A stretch of 9,339 bases of DNA from Thermoplasmata archaeon. Lineage in GTDB: Archaea > Thermoplasmatota > Thermoplasmata > SG8-5 > JAGLSY01. The notes below the pieces were generated by a model. The model did not search any database. It worked only from the letters and a program-made list of their open reading frames with translations, and was not told where the DNA came from. This document shows positions 1-5,313 of this stretch, in pieces (the stretch's first letter is position 1; each line of letters opens with the position of its first letter). The position numbers and the translations under genes are program-made. The stretch lies in assembly GCA_023135545.1 (NCBI GenBank), contig JAGLSY010000096.1, positions 1 to 9,339 of the forward strand. Direction: 5' to 3'.

Positions 1-1043
1 TCAACAGGGGCTGGTTCTTCGATTGCAGGTTCCGGCTCCATAGCCGGTTCTGGCTCGGGTTCGATTACTGGCTCTTCAACCTCTGGCTCCGGTTCAGATA
101 CCGCATCTGCCACGGTTTCTGGCTCCGGCTCGATAGAGGGGGTTTCAGTGATTATATCCTCTGCCGGTTCGGGTTGTGCCTCAATTTCCGGCTCGGGGGT
201 CGATTCTGCAATTGGCTCTGGGGTTGGCTCGACTTCCGGTGTCGGTTCCTCCATGGCCGGTGCCGGTTCTGGCTCTGCTTCTGGTTCTTCGGATATGCCC
301 AGTTTCTCCTTGGCGTGGACATTGTCCGGGTCCAGCTCCAGAACCTTGTTGTAAGCGTCATTCTCGCCTGTCAGGTGACCGAGCCGCAGATAACACTCGA
401 CAGCCTCGTCCTTGGCCATTTCCTTTTCCAAAAGCTCTGCTTTCTTCTTCCAGAGGTCCGCATCCTTGGGGTTCTTCCTCAGAGCCTCATCTATGGCTTC
501 GATATTGTCCAGCGGTATCTCTCCGCCCATCTTGGCAAGATACTCCGCCTTTCTGGACGGGTTTACCTCTATAAGCTGCTGGTAAGTCTCTTTTGACTCG
601 TCTTCCCTGTTGTCCAGCATGAGGGCCTCGGCCTTGTTTTCCAGAGCCTCGACACTGTTTGGATATCTCTTGAGAACCTCGCTGAAGCACATTATCGCGT
701 AGTTGAGCATGGTCTTGTTGCTCAGGTGGACCATTCCGCGGCTAAGCCAGGCGTCTACATTATCCGGGGTAAGCTGGGTTGCCTTGTCAAAACATTCAAT
801 GGCGCGATCGGGCTCCCCGGTCTCAAAAAGCCCATGACCAGTTCTCGTGTAGAGCTCTGAAAATTCTTCTGGGTCCTCCGCCACTTTCTCTTCTCGGTAA
901 AGGTATCTATGGGCCCGCCTGTACTCGGAAGCGGATTTCTCGGTATTGCCATTTTTGAGGTAGTCGTCGGCATCGGATAGAATCGCCTCTATCTCGGATA
1001 CTACCTTGCTTTTCTTTGATTTTTTACCTCCAAAAAGGGCCAT
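1..1043 (-). CDS. TPR-repeat protein with Pro/Glu-rich acidic tail (3' end beyond window)
   Basis: This reading frame is open from ATG 1043 to the left edge, giving 347 codons with no stop, so the C-terminus lies outside the window. Residues 1-14 are Lys-rich (MALFGGKKSKKSKV). Residues about 60-250 form helical TPR-like repeats, seen in stretches such as ETGEPDRAIECFDKATQLTP (75-93) and YNKVLELDPDNVHAKEKLGI (231-250). From about residue 252 the chain becomes a low-complexity tail of EPEPEP/PEPE units, acidic and probably disordered. TPR domains are protein-protein scaffolds; no catalytic motif is visible. The start is supported by GGAGG (1055-1051) 7 nt upstream and a TTTATAAA box at 1104-1111, implying a leader of roughly 35-40 nt. 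No signal peptide is seen, so it is probably cytoplasmic. The partner and pathway are unknown. The frame and TPR assignment are secure; the function is not. Confidence 0.85.
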   Translation of the reverse strand, partial: MALFGGKKSKKSKVVSEIEAILSDADDYLKNGNTEKSASEYRRAHRYLYREEKVAEDPEEFSELYTRTGHGLFETGEPDRAIECFDKATQLTPDNVDAWLSRGMVHLSNKTMLNYAIMCFSEVLKRYPNSVEALENKAEALMLDNREDESKETYQQLIEVNPSRKAEYLAKMGGEIPLDNIEAIDEALRKNPKDADLWKKKAELLEKEMAKDEAVECYLRLGHLTGENDAYNKVLELDPDNVHAKEKLGISEEPEAEPEPAPAMEEPTPEVEPTPEPIAESTPEPEIEAQPEPAEDIITETPSIEPEPETVADAVSEPEPEVEEPVIEPEPEPAMEPEPAIEEPAPV

Positions 1044-1103
1044 CGATTTGCCTCCTTTCCCTTACCTTTACGTATACAAGCCTCCACAATAATTACATGA
1101 ATG

Positions 1104-1111
1104 TTTATAAA
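1104..1111 (-). promoter_or_regulatory. TATA box of the TPR gene
   Basis: TTTATAAA (a perfect 8-bp palindrome) lies about 61 nt upstream of ATG 1043 on the minus strand. Archaeal spacing would place the transcription start near 1081, leaving a leader that contains the GGAGG ribosome-binding site at 1055-1051. Confidence 0.55.
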
Positions 1112-1197
1112 CCCTTCGACAGATAGGCCATTTCCCGGATAAGTAGGGATATGTGGTATATGCAATTACCTGTTTAAATCCCCAAATCATGCGGAAA

Positions 1198-1207
1198 TCA
1201 TATAAAT
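1198..1207 (+). promoter_or_regulatory. TATA box of the eL41 gene
   Basis: CATATAAATAA lies here, with TATAAA at 1201-1206. Spacing of 28 nt predicts a start near 1229, giving a leader of about 13 nt containing GAGG (1231-1234), 7 nt before ATG 1242. The promoter is divergent from the TPR promoter, about 90 bp away. Confidence 0.6.
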
Positions 1208-1241
1208 AACAAGTGTTTCCCTGTCCCACCGAGGATGTCCA

Positions 1242-1349
1242 ATGAAAAGAGGTTCAAGAGTCTGGAAGAAAAGGGGCAATCAGCGCTGGAAATGGCGAAA
1301 GAAGAAGATGAGGCGCCGAAAGCGAGCCCAAAAGATGAGAAACAAGTAG
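1242..1349 (+). CDS. rpl41e: Large-subunit ribosomal protein eL41
   Basis: This 35-residue ORF is extremely basic, with more than half of its residues Lys or Arg. It begins MKRGSRVWKKRGNQRWKW and ends KMRNK. The WKKRG..RWKW.KK.MRR.KRA pattern matches archaeal and eukaryotic eL41, the smallest ribosomal protein (about 25 residues in eukaryotes, mid-30s in archaea as I recall them). In the family it is a single helix at the ribosomal subunit interface. The gene has its own TATA box (1201-1206) and GAGG ribosome-binding site (1231-1234), both correctly spaced. The TAG stop lies inside a 12-bp palindrome (1347-1358). It is too short for most gene finders. A 39-residue acidic frame (1235-1354) overlaps it and is discussed in the findings. 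Confidence 0.88.
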   Translation: MKRGSRVWKKRGNQRWKWRKKKMRRRKRAQKMRNK

Positions 1350-1358
1350 TCTAGACTA
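1347..1358. repeat. 12-bp perfect palindrome at the eL41 stop codon
   Basis: TAGTCTAGACTA is its own reverse complement and begins at the TAG stop of eL41. Its core GTCTAGA recurs at 1652-1658, so two direct copies bracket the structured region. It could act in RNA processing or be a DNA site; function unknown. Confidence 0.5.
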
Positions 1359-1369
1359 TGCCTCCTAAT

Positions 1370-1628
1370 TGGGAGTATGGGGTAACACGGTATCCTCATG
1401 GGCTCCAGTTACAGGAATGATTTCCATCGGGTATTCTGAGTGGTTTGGAGACGTTCATACCGCAGTGATGAATAACTGGAGCGATGACCCGTAGATGGTC
1501 TTTGCAGGCAAGTGACTTTGGCTCATGCCAGAGTTCATTCCTGCGGCAGATACCCGTTGATCTGGGTTCAAAAAACAAATGTCTGGATTAAGGGCATTTG
1601 GATGAAATTCCCAGTGCTCCCATTTTTT
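1370..1628 (+). ncRNA. Candidate structured RNA of about 255 nt, family unknown
   Basis: The 398-bp gap 1350-1747 holds no convincing protein gene; the only longer frame (minus, 1396-1578) has no recognisable features. Pairings I can see: a terminal helix TGGGAG (1370-1375) with CTCCCA (1617-1622), continued by GGGG (1379-1382) with TCCC (1609-1612); a 10-bp helix GCTCCAGTTA (1402-1411) with TAACTGGAGC (1473-1482); inner stems GTGGT/ACCGC (1440-1444/1459-1463) and GACC/GGTC (1485-1488/1497-1500); and CAAATGTC (1576-1583) with GGCATTTG (1593-1600). T6 at 1623-1628 directly follows the terminal helix, as expected for a plus-strand RNA 3' end. CAGGAATGA (1412-1420) can also pair with TCATTCCTG (1535-1543), and CGGGTAT (1428-1434) with ATACCCG (1550-1556), as pseudoknots or alternatives. 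I looked for the conserved cores of SRP RNA and RNase P RNA and found neither. No separate promoter is evident, so it may be processed from the eL41 transcript. A decayed element with imperfect terminal inverted repeats is an alternative. Confidence 0.4.
1623..1628 (+). terminator. T-tract terminator after eL41 and the candidate RNA
   Basis: T6 directly follows the 3' strand of the terminal helix. Further plus-strand T-tracts at 1704-1708 and 1713-1718 could serve as back-up. Confidence 0.45.
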
Positions 1629-1656
1629 CTTTGAATAACCGAGCTTAAGCTGTCTA

Positions 1657-1683
1657 GATATATCTGATTAAAACAGATATATT
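1657..1683. repeat. Inverted repeat between eL41 RNA region and methyltransferase
   Basis: ATATATCTG (1658-1666) and CAGATATAT (1674-1682) form a perfect 9-bp inverted repeat around a 7-nt spacer. The 10-bp palindrome AGCTTAAGCT lies just before it at 1642-1651. This could be a hairpin in the converging transcripts or a protein-binding site. Confidence 0.45.
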
Positions 1684-1687
1684 TATC

Positions 1688-1694
1688 AAAAAAA
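1688..1694 (-). terminator. T-tract terminator of the methyltransferase gene
   Basis: A7 on the plus strand gives T7 on the minus strand, about 55 nt past the methyltransferase stop. It lies between the hairpins at 1719-1740 and 1657-1683. A U-run of this kind is a typical archaeal termination signal. Confidence 0.45.
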
Positions 1695-1718
1695 CAAGCG
1701 AGGTTTTTCGAATTTTTT

Positions 1719-1740
1719 ATGAATGACGAAGTTCATTCAT
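1719..1740. repeat. 8-bp inverted repeat just past the methyltransferase stop
   Basis: ATGAATGA (1719-1726) and TCATTCAT (1733-1740) form a perfect inverted repeat with a 6-nt spacer, 8 bp from the stop codon. The AGTTCATTC half recurs at 1532-1540 inside the candidate RNA. Confidence 0.4.
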
Positions 1741-1747
1741 GCGAATT

Positions 1748-2386
1748 TTAATGTTTCTTTAGAACAACAATATAAACAGTGGTGGCATAGAACCTTTCCT
1801 CGCCGATTATCTCAAAGCCAGGCTGTATGTAATCCTTCAGTTTTCTGTTGATAAAGGTGTAGCCGAACAATGCTGCGGAAAGGCGCATCCAAAGATATAC
1901 GGGATAGCCTCGCATCTTGCTCGGAGGGCCTGTGTCCAACATGACAAAAATACCTCCTGGTTTTAGCACTCTAAGGCACTCCTCCATCATCTTTTTCGGG
2001 TTGGGAACCGTCGTTAGAGTGTAAATGGCAATCAAGGAGTCGAAGGAATTGTCCTCGAAGGACATGGCTTCCACATCTTCCACCTTGAGTTCGACTCTAT
2101 CCTTGAAATTGTCGGGAATATTCTCTCTGGCCTTCTCCAGCATTCCGGTTGAGAGGTCGATGCCAATAACCTTTCCGATTGTCAGTTTTTCGGCAATCCA
2201 GGGTAGAACTACGCCGCTGCCGGTTCCCACGTCCAGCACGGTGTCATCCGGCTTGACATTGAGGGACTTCACGGCTTCCTTCCGGAGGTTTTCCGAAGTC
2301 TTGGAAATTCCAGAATCCAGTGAATCATAATATTTGCTCATCTTGTCATATCTTCTGATTACCTTTTCCTTGCGTTTGTCTGCCAC
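1748..2386 (-). CDS. Class I SAM-dependent methyltransferase, UbiE/COQ5-like
   Basis: This 212-residue protein carries the Rossmann methyltransferase motifs in order: VLDVGTGSG (motif I, 50-58), GIDLSTGML with Asp77 (post-I), VEDVEAMSFEDNSFD (about 102-116) and LRVLKPGGIFVMLD (138-151). The leading YDKMSKYYDSLDSG segment and motif layout resemble the UbiE/COQ5 group, but the substrate cannot be read from sequence; a lipid, quinone or small molecule is possible. I choose the GTG start at 2386 because a TATAAA box lies at 2414-2409, placing the GTG at the expected transcription start (leaderless). The frame can be extended to ATG 2467, but that would cover the TATA box, add a poorly fitting Cys/Arg-rich leader and run into the divergent promoter. 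ATG 2341 is another possibility. No signal peptide is seen. It stands alone, with a T-tract terminator at 1694-1688. Confidence 0.85.
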   Translation of the reverse strand: MADKRKEKVIRRYDKMSKYYDSLDSGISKTSENLRKEAVKSLNVKPDDTVLDVGTGSGVVLPWIAEKLTIGKVIGIDLSTGMLEKARENIPDNFKDRVELKVEDVEAMSFEDNSFDSLIAIYTLTTVPNPKKMMEECLRVLKPGGIFVMLDTGPPSKMRGYPVYLWMRLSAALFGYTFINRKLKDYIQPGFEIIGEERFYATTVYIVVLKKH

Positions 2387-2408
2387 GGGACCATATCGCG
2401 GTTCGAAG

Positions 2409-2450
2409 TTTATACTTTTTCGGATTAAACTACGAACTAAAGCTTTAATA
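2409..2450. promoter_or_regulatory. Divergent promoters of methyltransferase and small membrane protein
   Basis: On the minus strand TATAAA (2414-2409) is 23-28 nt from GTG 2386, which suits a leaderless mRNA. On the plus strand TTTAATA (2444-2450) predicts a start near 2472, just before GAGG (2472-2475) and ATG 2484. The two boxes are about 35 bp apart, so the genes could share regulation. Confidence 0.5.
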
Positions 2451-2483
2451 CAGGTATTACAATTCATGTCCGAGGAAGATACG

Positions 2484-2816
2484 ATGATTTACCTAACATT
2501 GGCTGATGATATCACAGAATACATGGCCATTCTTGTGATGCTGACCGTAATTCTTGTAGGTCTCACGTTTGCAATCACCGCCCACCTGCTTTTCAAAATG
2601 CAGGCCGAGATCAAGAGCTTGAGAAAATCTGTCCAGGTGGAGACCGAGATAATATCTGACTTGAAAGAGCCGGACCAAATAGCTACAGAGCCAATTGATA
2701 CACCACCACCGGCACCCCCGCAGGCGCCGCCCGCACAACCTGTAACTCCACAGGAACCCCAGACTCCGCCACCGGCCCCGCCTGAAGCAGAGATGATCGA
2801 GCTTGAAGAGCCGTAG
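2484..2816 (+). CDS. Small single-pass membrane protein with Pro-rich tail
   Basis: This 110-residue protein has one hydrophobic helix (YMAILVMLTVILVGLTFAITAHLLF, about residues 13-37), a charged helical stretch (KMQAEIKSLRKSVQVETEIISD), and a tail from about residue 68 dominated by Pro, Ala and Gln (PPPAPPQAPPAQP...), ending with acidic residues (EAEMIELEEP). Positive charges just after the helix suggest the tail faces the cytoplasm. I do not recognise a family. The Pro-rich tail could bind partners, and the TPR protein at 1-1043 also has a Pro-rich acidic tail. Start: ATG 2484 has GAGG at 2472-2475 with TTTAATA 40 nt upstream, almost the same geometry as the eL41 gene. ATG 2466 (adding MSEEDT) is the main alternative. 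No T-tract terminator is visible downstream. Confidence 0.68.
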   Translation: MIYLTLADDITEYMAILVMLTVILVGLTFAITAHLLFKMQAEIKSLRKSVQVETEIISDLKEPDQIATEPIDTPPPAPPQAPPAQPVTPQEPQTPPPAPPEAEMIELEEP

Positions 2817-2830
2817 AATACTGTAAGACT

Positions 2831-2840
2831 ATTGGCCAAT
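2831..2840. repeat. 10-bp perfect palindrome between converging genes
   Basis: ATTGGCCAAT lies in the 85-bp gap between the stop codons of two converging genes. It has no T-tract beside it, so its role in termination is uncertain. Nothing else stands out in this gap. Confidence 0.3.
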
Positions 2841-2901
2841 CATGGAAAATATCCGGGCTAGATATGGTCAAAACCAGCCAATGCACATGTTATCAATTAA
2901 A

Positions 2902-3156
2902 TTATCTGGTCCATGTGAATTCGTCAATCGGCAGGGCAAATGATGTCTTGCATTGCACATAGCATGCCAGGTGGGATATGAAATCAACGGCATCCTTCTG
3001 GTTCTCTGCCTCGAAAATAATAATGGCATCTATACCGCCAAATAGGCCAAGGAACTCTCTGATTTTTATGGTGTCTGGTATCTTCAGCCGCTTCATGGCC
3101 CTCAGGGATTCCTCGAAGGTTCCGGGTGTGGTTTCTATCATTGTTACAAATATCAT
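2902..3156 (-). CDS. Small GYD/Lrp-ligand-domain-like alpha-beta protein
   Basis: This 84-residue protein begins MIFVTMIETTPGTFEESLRA and contains GLFGGIDAIIIFEAENQKDA (37-56). The beta-alpha-beta pattern, and a G-x-D-A-hydrophobic strand where GYD and Lrp/AsnC ligand-binding domains have G-x-(Y/F)-D, suggest a ferredoxin-like dimeric fold. Such stand-alone domains are often small-molecule-binding or of unknown function. It lacks a helix-turn-helix, so it is not itself a DNA-binding regulator. The start is supported by GGTG (3165-3162), 5 nt before the ATG. It lies 70 bp downstream of folP on the same strand but has its own TATA-like box and a direct repeat upstream. The family assignment is by pattern only. 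Confidence 0.65.
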   Translation of the reverse strand: MIFVTMIETTPGTFEESLRAMKRLKIPDTIKIREFLGLFGGIDAIIIFEAENQKDAVDFISHLACYVQCKTSFALPIDEFTWTR

Positions 3157-3171
3157 GTTTTCACCTTTTTA

Positions 3172-3212
3172 AATTGTATGTTTTCAATTGTATGAACTTT
3201 GAGGTATATTAA
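3172..3212 (-). promoter_or_regulatory. Promoter and direct-repeat candidate operator of the small GYD-like gene
   Basis: The minus strand reads TTAATATA at 3212-3205, predicting a transcription start near 3182. AATTGTATG occurs at 3172-3180 and again at 3186-3194 (plus-strand reading), 14 bp apart and straddling that start. A repeat so placed would suit a repressor, but no regulator is identified. Confidence 0.4.
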
Positions 3213-3226
3213 GTTGTTGGGCGGCC

Positions 3227-4435
3227 TTATTGTTTCATATCGGAAATAGCATCGGCAATCTGCAGGGCCAGTCTGGTCTCCCTCACATCATGCACCCTAA
3301 CAATATCGGCACCATTCATGGCTGATGCAACAGCCGCGGCCAGACTTCCCTCCAACCGCCCATCTGCCTCTGTTCCCTGAAGCTTCCCGACGAAGGATTT
3401 TCTGGAAGGGGCCACCATGATTGGCAATCTCAATACTTTGAACTCTACCAGCCGCCGCAGTATTTCGAGATTGTGCTCCACCGTTTTTCCGAAGCCGATG
3501 CCGGGGTCTATGATCATGCGGGCCCGCGCAATTCCATGCTCCTCTGCGATGGCGATGCGCTCCCTGAAATAATCCATGATGTCATCCACCACATCATCAT
3601 AGTCTGGCTCATCCTGCATTGTCCGGGGGCTGCCCTGCATATGCATGATGATGACCGGCACACCCTTTTCGGCTGCCAGTTTGGCCATGTTATCATCGGC
3701 GAGACCGGTAACATCGTTGATGATACCGGCACCGGCTTCGAGCGCCGCCCCCGCAACCTCCGGCTTGCTGGTGTCTATGGAAATCGGAATGTTTATCTTG
3801 TTTCGCAGTTCCCTTATCACCGGCACTACACGCCCAATCTCCTCCCCGACCGTTACCGAAGCTGAGCCAGGCCTCGTGGATTCACCGCCAACGTCGATAA
3901 TATCCGCCCCTGCCTCGGCCATTCTGACACCGTGTGCTACAGCCTCTTCGGCATCGGAGAACCGGCCCCCATCGGAAAAGGAATCAGGGGTAACATTTAG
4001 AATGCCCATTATCCTTGTCTGGCCGCCCAGTTTTATGGTGGAGGGAGCACACTGGATTTCGAAGTTCCGCGGACTGTCGAGGTTGTTGAGCATGGTTTCA
4101 AGCTCTCCGGCCAAATCGGAAAGACCGAAGGGCTGTTTCTTGAACTTGACCAGTATTTTACGGTACTGGCTCTCGGTGGCCATCAGAATCATGTCACTGC
4201 ACTTGCCCAGATCCGTTAGGCAATGATAGGCCAGTGCTGCTTCCCCGCCCTTGCTGAGGAATTCCTGTTTTATGATGTTGGCCGCCCTGGCATCCACATC
4301 CTTGAGAATAAAAGTATAGAATTTCCCTTTCGGAACCATGATGTCCAGACCGCCGGTGTCCACACCGATTTTCTCCATGTCTAATCGGACCTGCTCCCCT
4401 GTTTCGTAATTCCTAATGTAAGCATGTGTAGCCAT
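3227..4435 (-). CDS. folP: Dihydropteroate synthase with archaeal N-terminal domain
   Basis: Dihydropteroate synthase joins 6-hydroxymethyl-dihydropterin diphosphate to p-aminobenzoate in folate synthesis. Residues about 140-402 form the pterin-binding TIM barrel with every expected motif: NVTPDSFSDGG (147-157), DVGGESTRPG (181-190), SIDT with Asp221, NDV (240-242), MHMQGSP (264-270), DPGIGFGKT (310-318), SRKS with Lys346 and VRVHD with Arg380 and His382. The catalytic domain therefore looks intact. Residues 1-139 are an additional domain that short bacterial enzymes (about 280 residues) lack; similar extensions occur in archaeal DHPS-like proteins. In archaea such proteins may serve folate or a methanopterin-type C1 carrier; the intact motifs favour a true DHPS, but the substrate is not proven. 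The ATG is 25-32 nt from a TTTTTATAAT box, so the mRNA is probably leaderless. No other folate gene lies nearby. Confidence 0.9.
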   Translation of the reverse strand: MATHAYIRNYETGEQVRLDMEKIGVDTGGLDIMVPKGKFYTFILKDVDARAANIIKQEFLSKGGEAALAYHCLTDLGKCSDMILMATESQYRKILVKFKKQPFGLSDLAGELETMLNNLDSPRNFEIQCAPSTIKLGGQTRIMGILNVTPDSFSDGGRFSDAEEAVAHGVRMAEAGADIIDVGGESTRPGSASVTVGEEIGRVVPVIRELRNKINIPISIDTSKPEVAGAALEAGAGIINDVTGLADDNMAKLAAEKGVPVIIMHMQGSPRTMQDEPDYDDVVDDIMDYFRERIAIAEEHGIARARMIIDPGIGFGKTVEHNLEILRRLVEFKVLRLPIMVAPSRKSFVGKLQGTEADGRLEGSLAAAVASAMNGADIVRVHDVRETRLALQIADAISDMKQ

Positions 4436-4457
4436 ATAGAAGGGGAAGTTGATATGG

Positions 4458-4467
4458 ATTATAAAAA
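4458..4467 (-). promoter_or_regulatory. TATA box of folP
   Basis: TTTTTATAAT on the minus strand lies 23-32 nt before ATG 4435, the spacing expected when transcription begins at the start codon. Confidence 0.6.
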
Positions 4468-4501
4468 GTATGTATATCTAAAACAACACATAACATAAAA
4501 A

Positions 4502-4574
4502 CGTGGGTCCCAGTAATACCCAGTGTGGGTCTCAGTGATGTATTAGCATGGTGGGGGGCCGGATGGCGGGTAAA
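4502..4574. repeat. G-rich intergenic repeat, copy A (upstream of the operon)
   Basis: Three blocks can be seen. A 27-bp block at 4502-4528 begins CGTGGGTCCCAGTA and ends ACCCAGTGTGG, with TGGGT and ACCCA as inverted arms. TGATGTATTAGCATGG lies at 4537-4552. A G-rich block at 4551-4574 contains GGGGGGCCGGATGGCGGG followed by TAAA. Related blocks recur after the map gene. It sits in the folP/hydrolase divergent gap and lies outside both chosen reading frames. Confidence 0.65.
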
Positions 4575-4621
4575 GGTAATAGCCATTATAGAATATTCAA
4601 TATGCCAGCAGGAATCAGACA

Positions 4622-4651
4622 AGTATATTATAGAGCAGATGGCATTATGCC
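4622..4651 (+). promoter_or_regulatory. TATA box and palindrome of the hydrolase-tsaC-map operon
   Basis: AGTATATTA (4622-4630) lies 27-35 nt before ATG 4657, consistent with a leaderless start there. GGCAT-T-ATGCC (4641-4651) is an 11-bp interrupted palindrome between the TATA box and the start, where a repressor would block transcription. No cognate regulator is visible. Confidence 0.45.
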
Positions 4652-4656
4652 AATTG

Positions 4657-5313
4657 ATGTTGATACATTTCATTGAGGGAGGAGGATTCAGCGGCAATAT
4701 CTACATCATCGACTGCGAAAAGCCCATCATGATAGACACTGGCTGGGATGCAGACCTCACGTTTACCGGGCCCCAGATAGACAAGGCGCTGGAAGGCAAA
4801 AAACTCGATAAAATAATTCTCACACACAGGCATGTGGACCATATAGGAGGGGCTCTGGTCATCCAGGAAAAATTCGGCGGAACCATGTACGCCCAGAAAA
4901 TGGAGGCTGAGGCCCTCAGGGCGGGCGACAACATATCAACCGGCGGCAGGACCTTTGGCACAAAAGTTGTTCCGATGGATGTCAATGATTTGGAGGACAA
5001 TGAGATAATCGACCTGGAAGGCGGCCAGATACTCAAGGTAATGGTCACGCCAGGGCACACCATCGGCAGCATCTGTCTGCTTTCGGATGATGGGAACCTT
5101 TTCTCCGGAGATACGGTATTCACTCAGGGCGGTGTGGGGCGCTGGGATTTCCCTACCGGGGATTACGACATGCTTCTGGAATCTATCGAAAGACTGGCTG
5201 AGCTTTCCGTGAAATCATTGTATCCAGGCCATGGGATGCCAGCCGAGAACATAGGCCTCGAGCATATACGCCTGGGGCTTCGTTATCTGAAAGAGATGGG
5301 GAGACATGGCTGA
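4657..5313 (+). CDS. Metallo-beta-lactamase-fold hydrolase, glyoxalase II-like
   Basis: This 218-residue protein has the full zinc-ligand set of the metallo-beta-lactamase hydrolases: THRHVDH (His57, His59, Asp61, His62), PGHT (His134), SGDTVF (Asp152) and PGHG (His192). The segment GDTVFTQGGVGRWDFPTGD (151-169) is typical of glyoxalase II-like members, so a binuclear metal site and hydrolysis of a thioester or similar ester bond are likely. The C-terminal substrate domain of classical glyoxalase II is absent, so the substrate is unknown. ATG 4657 is chosen because of the TATA spacing and because the fold begins at once with IHFIEGGGFSGNIYIID; ATG 4639 is possible, whereas ATG 4525 would translate through the intergenic repeat and the TATA box. 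The stop overlaps the tsaC start by 8 nt, making it the first gene of a three-gene operon. Confidence 0.87.
   Translation: MLIHFIEGGGFSGNIYIIDCEKPIMIDTGWDADLTFTGPQIDKALEGKKLDKIILTHRHVDHIGGALVIQEKFGGTMYAQKMEAEALRAGDNISTGGRTFGTKVVPMDVNDLEDNEIIDLEGGQILKVMVTPGHTIGSICLLSDDGNLFSGDTVFTQGGVGRWDFPTGDYDMLLESIERLAELSVKSLYPGHGMPAENIGLEHIRLGLRYLKEMGRHG

Noticed and set aside
1396..1578. 60-codon minus-strand frame in the structured region
   Set aside because: Its mixed composition (Cys, Trp, His, Pro scattered) shows no domain and no ribosome-binding site was evident; the inverted repeats explain the region better.
1370..1628. SRP RNA or RNase P RNA
   Set aside because: The SRP helix 8 core (GGAAG...AGCAGCC) and the RNase P conserved segments (GGAAAGUC and partner) are absent on both strands.
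2489..2839. 116-codon Gly-rich open frame on the minus strand
   Set aside because: It is the antisense of the Pro-rich tail of the small membrane protein (CCN read as GGN) with no promoter or ribosome-binding site of its own.
3645..4226. 193-codon open frame on the plus strand within folP
   Set aside because: Antisense shadow of a gene whose every catalytic motif is intact; no recognisable domain.
4525..4656. N-terminal extension of the hydrolase from ATG 4525
   Set aside because: It would translate the G-rich intergenic repeat and the TATA box; the metallo-beta-lactamase fold begins right after ATG 4657.
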